DNA from: Liolophura sinensis
Taxonomy: Eukaryota; Mollusca; Polyplacophora; Chitonida; Chitonidae
Assembly: GCF_032854445.1 (NCBI RefSeq)
Contig: NC_088295.1
Location: 14,123,385 to 14,187,384, forward strand
Direction: 5' to 3'
Length of the DNA: 64,000 nucleotides
Part shown: positions 62,001-64,000 of the stretch, piece after piece
Numbering within the stretch: position 1 is the first letter of the stretch
Layout: each line of letters starts with the position of its first letter
Notes under the pieces: model-generated
Databases searched by the model: none
Told to the model about the DNA's origin: nothing
The model's input: the letters and a program-made list of their open reading frames with translations, nothing else
Position numbers and translations under genes: made by a program

Positions 62001-62762
62001 CGACTTCGGACACCTGTATTACAGTCTGTACTAGATGACCTGGCATAGTTTACTGGACCAGAACCTTGTCTTCCACTTCTCTCCTCTCTGATGTTTCTAA
62101 TCGGATTAGAATCACTGAAAACATCTCCATCTCCCTGCACCTTTTCCTGCTCATTGTGTTTAACAATGTCTTCATTGTCCCGTTTCCCTCCTGACAAGTC
62201 CTTGTTGATGTCTGTCTTCTCTAAGTATTGAGACTTTTCTGGGTCTCTGTCGTTTTTTTCTTCCCTGTCCAAAGCCACTTCAGCATCTGGAAAACCAAAT
62301 CACACAGTCAGTATCAAGAAAAAAATTTCTTAAAATCTGAAACCTACAGTTATAAATATTGGAATAGGAATTAAAAACACATTATGTGATAATTTAGCAC
62401 TATAAAGCTTAGAATCAGCCTTCATAAGAATTGTGCCCATTTGATGCATGTACACGTATTGTACTTACATATCTGGAAAAAAAATGTACTGATGGTTAAT
62501 ACCAAAGTCATGGTGACAGCAAATGAGGAAACTAAAGCAATGTTTTTATATGATGAAAGGATGATAAATTCATTATGAACTCAATCAAGATATGATTCAT
62601 GCACACCAATTTGCTTCCTTTGCATACACATACCACTTTCATTCCTAAGTCCACGAGCAAAGCGTTTTAAACGGTCCTCTGAGTTTTCCAAGATTTTCCG
62701 GCGCCGTGCCTCTGCTCTCCTCTCCACTTCTGCCTGATCTCTTATCTCATCCACTACCTCAT
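59035..62762 (-). CDS. CAMLG: Calcium signal-modulating cyclophilin ligand (GET2-type subunit of the tail-anchored protein insertase), 5' end outside
   Basis: CAMLG is an ER membrane protein that pairs with GET1/WRB to receive tail-anchored proteins from GET3. Four in-phase exons are seen: 62634-62762, 61814-62286, 59644-59709 and 59035-59208, about 280 codons. The cytosolic basic helix is clear: ERRAEARRRKILENSEDRLK followed by RFARGLRNES, against human [20 protein letters not shown], the GET3-binding motif. A long polar, Ser/Asp/Glu-rich linker follows. Then come three hydrophobic segments: VSCVLGAVLSRWLLPTFLGY, ATVLFLAIEAALF and, in the last exon, NNLMAGALLLCGI with FEDLMVYFFTFITCHLL, which closely matches the human C-terminus ([20 protein letters not shown]). 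The first coding exon is not found to the right within the window. The acceptor tract of the 62762 exon is weak. Confidence 0.92.
59710..61813. other. CAMLG intron between the linker exon and the second transmembrane exon
   Basis: This AT-rich intron holds a tRNA-like SINE head at 60655-60722 and a C-run at about 61068-61080. Short plus-strand ORFs, such as 61291-61512, have no recognisable motif. Confidence 0.5.
60655..60722 (-). mobile_element. tRNA-derived SINE head or tRNA pseudogene
   Basis: On the minus strand ACTCAGTTGGTAGAGTTTC fits an A box, and CTGGGTTCAATCCC fits a B box at tRNA spacing. The acceptor ends do not pair and no CCA-adjacent stem is visible, so a working tRNA is unlikely. 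The sequence continues into a SINE-like stretch without a known body. Confidence 0.55.
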
Positions 62763-64000
62763 CTACATGAGCAACAATTTTGAGTATTTAAGTAAATGAA
62801 ATGATCAAACAAGAACAGAATGACACTACATGAAAATAATGTTGCTAAAACTAGTATTTTTTTTCTCAATGAGAATGGTGCTACTAATTTTAACCTTAAA
62901 CAATATCAAGTCTTTGATTCACAAAGTTGGGCACAAAGCAAAAAATGTCAGTAAAACTTTTCATCAAATAGACAACAGCTCCTCATTTATATGTCCTGAC
63001 AAATGATCGTTCCCATGCAATAGCATGCATAAACTTTGCCACGTATGAATTAAGAATTAATTTATTTGATTCAAAATTGACCAGAGTGCTATACTCAAGA
63101 ACATATCACTTATATGATGGCAACCAACATTATGGAGGAAGGAAATCAGCAGCGCCTGAGAGGAAACCCACATCTATCTGCTGACAGGTGCTGTCACAGA
63201 TTCCCACGTACAGCCCAAGTTGAAGACAGCATGATCTTAACTTGAACTCACAGCGACTGCACTGATGAAAGGCTGATGAGTCACTGAGCGCCAGGACACC
63301 AACCACCAGCCCCATCCATGTATGGCAATAAATCATGCGTAATCATTTCTGAATAAGCAACCACCTTTTGTGACATTTAGTGTTCAGTGCCTGAAATCTG
63401 AACAATTAGTAGAGAAACACTGGCTGATGCAGAAAATTCAGAATGCAGCATCCAAATAAGACAAGCTCAATCAACTTATCCAGAGCAGAGTGTCAGCAAC
63501 ATCTACACTCTCCTATAGTAAGAGCACAGGCCCAATTTTTTTGGACAGAACCAATGCTCTCTGACTATACAGCAAAGCAAAGAAGAATGGAAAGAAAATA
63601 TTACAATCCACTGTTCAGTGTCACTCCTCATTGCACAGCAGGAATTAACTATCCTACACAAATTGAATGACACACAGGTCTACACACAAATCAACTGTCA
63701 GCATCACAGTTATCCTGACATGTATCTAAGGACAACAACTGACCCTGGTATTACCAGTTATGAACTACCTTTCTCACAGCTTCATTATTATTTAATAGAG
63801 TTGAACAATGTTGGGGAAAAGAAACACAGTGAATTCACATAGAAGTTGAAGATGACAGTTAATATCAATAACAATGCACCTGGAATATCATTTCTGCTAC
63901 CTCACATTTGGTATATCCTTGGGAATCAAAAAATAATGAACCAAATGGCATGAAGTATTCACCACAAATTCTCTAGATCAGGAGCAAGTGGACTTTAAAG
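62763..64000. other. CAMLG 5' region or first intron, no supported gene
   Basis: No CAMLG first exon was recognised here. The stretch contains a diverged SINE at 63057-63310 and otherwise AT-rich sequence with short chance ORFs (for example 63443-63670 on the plus strand). Confidence 0.45.
63057..63310 (-). mobile_element. SINE, family 1, near full length, old
   Basis: Tail (ATTTATTTGATT), body (ACTCAAGAACATATCACTTA; ACCAACATTATGGAGG) and head (CTTGAACTCACAGCGACTGC, then CCAGGACACCAACC) can all be traced, with more substitutions than other copies and an insertion in the tail. Confidence 0.75.

Overview
The window is animal nuclear DNA: AT-rich, with many short exons split by GT-AG introns and dense with SINEs. 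Protein similarity and repeat content suggest a lophotrochozoan, most likely a mollusc such as a bivalve. The clues are two tRNA-derived SINE families of a kind I associate with bivalves, a fragment like the N-terminal domain of RAG1 (a mobile module described from molluscs), and a Penelope-like element. The species cannot be named from sequence alone.

Five host genes can be read exon by exon. ABAT (GABA transaminase, minus, 948-9063) runs off the left edge. MAD1L1 (spindle checkpoint protein MAD1, plus, 12274-24355) is divergent from ABAT. CPE (carboxypeptidase E type, minus, 28648-41301) is convergent with MAD1L1. TFAM (mitochondrial HMG-box factor A, plus, 42696-51870) is divergent from CPE. 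CAMLG (GET2-type tail-anchored protein insertase subunit, minus, 59035-62762) lacks its first exon here. The genes do not form a pathway; they are ordinary neighbours in two divergent pairs. A Penelope-like retroelement (about 55548-58005) lies between TFAM and CAMLG.

The most unusual feature is a repeated pattern. In five exons of four genes, the 3' end of the exon together with its splice donor has been tandemly duplicated into the downstream intron. The loci are ABAT exon 7 (array 1490-2066), MAD1L1 exons 12 (17773-18045) and 15 (22153-22600), CPE exon 6 (31536-31747) and TFAM exon 5 (48320-49800). In TFAM the unit is about 98 bp, with 13 well-kept intronic copies, and most of these have gained a second consensus-like donor. 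This looks like a local, repeated way of making minisatellites from exon/intron junctions.

Other notable items are a reading-frame clash between MAD1L1 exons 12 and 13, a RAG1 N-terminal-like zinc-binding fragment in CPE intron 1, a degenerate hammerhead-ribozyme-like motif and 33-bp inverted termini in the Penelope-like element, and two large inverted repeats (9691-11192 and 43104-43705). A long intronic minisatellite in CPE (34340-35600) produces spurious long ORFs, and a decayed transposase-like remnant lies in TFAM intron 4.
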